Assembly (NCBI RefSeq): GCF_048060115.1
Contig: NZ_JBHMIM010000043.1
Coordinates: 1-64,000, forward strand
DNA from: Micromonospora_E sp048060115
GTDB taxonomy: Bacteria; Actinomycetota; Actinomycetes; Mycobacteriales; Micromonosporaceae
DNA length: 64,000 nucleotides
Reading direction: 5' to 3'
Shown here: piece by piece, positions 62,556 to 64,000 of the stretch
Numbering within the stretch: the first letter of the stretch is position 1
Layout: every line of letters starts with the position of its first letter
The notes under the pieces: generated by a model
Told to the model about the DNA's origin: nothing
The model's database searches: none
Seen by the model: the letters and a program-made list of their open reading frames with translations, nothing else
Program-made: the position numbers and the translations under genes

Positions 62556-63758
62556 GTGGTAGCGATAGCGCGATGGTCAGGCAAGGAGGCTCGCGCACTG
62601 CGCCAGGCAAGGCGGATGAGCATCCGTGCGTTCGCCGCACATCTCGGGGTCGCGGTCGCATCGGTAACCAACTGGGAACAGCGCGGTGAGATGATTCGGC
62701 TGCGGGACGAGACCCAGGAAATCCTCGATCGTGATCTGAGTCGCGCCACCGAGGAAGTCCGATCGCGATTCGCCGCAGCCCTGGACGCCGATCAGATGAT
62801 CTCCGGTCGCCTCCCTCGGGACGGGGCTCAACGCCTGGAGTACGTCCTCGCCAATCCCGGCAGCGTCGACCTGGTAACCGTGGCTCACCTGCGCGAGCAG
62901 GTTGCGGCGCTCGATGCGCAGTACGACCGCGCGCCGGCAGCAGCACTGCTCGGCATCGTGGGTGAGCGGCACGGTCAGATCATGTTCCTCCGCACCCACG
63001 CAACGAGGTCACGAGTGCTGCGCGACCTCAACGCCGCTGCCGCAGAGTCGGCGACCTTGATGGGCCAGTTGCTCTGGGACGCGTCGATGCGCCGCGACAA
63101 CGCCACCGCCCTGGCCTATCTCGATCAGGCGGTCGACGCCGCAGGCGAGTGCGGCGATCCGATCGCTGCCGGACGGGCTCAGCTGAGGCGTAGCTACGTC
63201 GCGATCTACGGGCAGAAGGACCCGGCGGCAGGTGCGCAGATGGCAACCCAGGCAGCCGCCACGAGTCGCAGCAACAGCAATGTCCTCGCAGGCCTGGCGC
63301 TGCTCCACGCCGCCGAGGCACACGCCATGCGCCAGCAGCGGCGACCGTGCGAACGACTCCTGCGGGCAGCAGAAGGACACTTCGGCAAGGTCGACAGCCA
63401 AGACGAAGCGTCCCTCCTGTTCTCGCCGGTCGACCTCAGCCGGATGGCCGGTTCGTGCTACCTGTCACTCGGTGACGCGAACCAGGCCACACGGTTCCTT
63501 TCCGACACCCTGAGTACGGCCGGTCGGACCAAGGCAGCGGCCGTCGCGGCGGCGAACCTCTCCCTGGCGTACATCCAGCAACATGCCGTGAGCGCCGCCG
63601 TCCACAGCTTGCATCAAGCGATCGACATCACGGAATCGACCCGGGGTGGTGGTGGACTAACCGTCGCCTTCACCGCAGGCCGTGCCCTCAGCCCTTGGCG
63701 AAACACCGCCGAAGTCCAAGACGTCCAGGACCGGCTGCTCACCCTGATGGCCGCCTGA
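62556..63758 (+). CDS. XRE-family regulator with TPR-like C-terminal region
   Basis: A 400-aa protein. The N-terminal helix-turn-helix is ALRQARRMSIRAFAAHLGVA followed by VASVTNWEQRGEMIRLRDET, then about 300 residues of alanine-rich helical repeats (LAYLDQAVDAAGECGDPIAA, ANLSLAYIQQHAVSAAVHSL), as in actinobacterial regulators combined with TPR-type sensor regions. It has GGGGGGATC before GTG 62556. It may control the following folate gene 14 nt downstream and/or the divergent GPP34 operon. Confidence 0.85.
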   Translation: MVAIARWSGKEARALRQARRMSIRAFAAHLGVAVASVTNWEQRGEMIRLRDETQEILDRDLSRATEEVRSRFAAALDADQMISGRLPRDGAQRLEYVLANPGSVDLVTVAHLREQVAALDAQYDRAPAAALLGIVGERHGQIMFLRTHATRSRVLRDLNAAAAESATLMGQLLWDASMRRDNATALAYLDQAVDAAGECGDPIAAGRAQLRRSYVAIYGQKDPAAGAQMATQAAATSRSNSNVLAGLALLHAAEAHAMRQQRRPCERLLRAAEGHFGKVDSQDEASLLFSPVDLSRMAGSCYLSLGDANQATRFLSDTLSTAGRTKAAAVAAANLSLAYIQQHAVSAAVHSLHQAIDITESTRGGGGLTVAFTAGRALSPWRNTAEVQDVQDRLLTLMAA

Positions 63759-63772
63759 GTAAGGGAATCAAC

Positions 63773-64000
63773 GTGACAGCCGGACAAGACCCAGCCAGGC
63801 AGGACAAGCAGCGCATCCGTGAGCAGGTCTGGGCCGCGCTGGAGCGTCATCGTGTCGTCGAACCGGGCGTCGCAGGTCACATCCCAGCGTTTGCCGGAGC
63901 GGACGCGGCAGCTGCCCGCTTGGCGGAGCTGCCCGCTTGGCAGACTGCCTCGACCGTGAAGGCGAACCCCGATCGAGCCCAGTTGCCCGTACGCGCGATG
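63773..64000 (+). CDS. 5-formyltetrahydrofolate cyclo-ligase, truncated by window end
   Basis: Only the first 76 codons are in the window, from GTG 63773. DKQRIREQVWAALERHRVVE, IPAFAGADAAAARLAELPAW and VKANPDRAQLPVRAM match the N-terminal part of the 5-FTHF cyclo-ligase family as seen next to XRE regulators in streptomycetes and relatives, ending in the substrate-binding PDxxQ-like segment. Typical enzymes run about 190-240 residues, so the rest lies outside. The catalytic loop cannot be checked. Confidence 0.7.
   Translation, partial: MTAGQDPARQDKQRIREQVWAALERHRVVEPGVAGHIPAFAGADAAAARLAELPAWQTASTVKANPDRAQLPVRAM

Overview
The window is about 64 kb of very GC-rich chromosome with dense, short-spaced genes, many GTG starts and frequent 1-4 nt gene overlaps. 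Gene content and order point to an actinomycete, most likely a Micromonosporaceae member (Micromonospora-like); the family assignment is inference from protein style and synteny, not a database result. No rRNA, tRNA, CRISPR array, insertion sequence or prophage was recognised.

Layout. (1) 0-10.3 kb is a mixed accessory stretch: a secreted protein, an AlkA-like glycosylase, a DUF1990 protein, a methyltransferase, an ATP-dependent DNA ligase (LigC type) translationally coupled to an exported peptidase-like lipoprotein, a GNAT gene broken by an internal deletion, a small HTH gene, palindromic repeats, a MazEF toxin-antitoxin pair with a visible operator, a LigD-type polymerase domain protein, MsrB, a small zinc protein and an ElaA-type acetyltransferase. 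(2) 10.3-50.7 kb is a conserved actinobacterial backbone in nearly the order of the M. tuberculosis Rv2676c-Rv2710 region: hemQ, hemY, hemE, DUF3000, RNase D, dxs, a TrmA-like methylase, an APC permease, ceoB/ceoC, DUF3159, an OB-fold protein, DUF3710, dut, DUF3093, DUF4193, cei, suhB, sigA and later sigB. Into this backbone are set a trypsin-like protease, galE, fadA-fadB, a two-component system, a PQQ-propeller protein, an ArsR-SRPBCC pair, a helicase, DUF3039, psuG-psuK, DUF3099, a DNA-repair glycosylase, a methyltransferase and dtd. (3) 50.8-60.1 kb holds a rhodanese-acuC-GNAT/acyl-CoA synthetase operon divergent from a DtxR/IdeR regulator with intact metal ligands, then a lipoprotein, DUF5522, a Trm11-like methylase, an AlkD-type protein and another methyltransferase. 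(4) 60.1-64 kb is again accessory: a broken DUF2089-like gene, a 65-nt perfect stem-loop, and a tightly overlapping minus-strand operon (tiny membrane zinc protein, 82-aa protein, GPP34-family protein, deleted GNAT), followed by an XRE/TPR-like regulator and the first part of a 5-formyltetrahydrofolate cyclo-ligase gene.

How genes work together: hemE-hemY-hemQ give late steps of the coproporphyrin-dependent haem route of Gram-positive bacteria; fadA-fadB form a beta-oxidation operon; psuG-psuK break down pseudouridine; acuC and the GNAT/acyl-CoA synthetase fusion are a likely reversible lysine-acylation module; LigC and the PolDom protein are two parts of an end-joining or gap-repair toolkit without a Ku gene here.

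The most unusual signals are three genes that have each lost an internal segment (two are GNAT genes that lost the acetyl-CoA-binding motif), a 32-bp perfect palindrome midway between galE and fadA, a 27-bp-arm stem-loop between two broken genes, a 194-nt nearly identical block shared by sigA and sigB that suggests gene conversion, and paired operator sites in front of mazEF and the ArsR operon.
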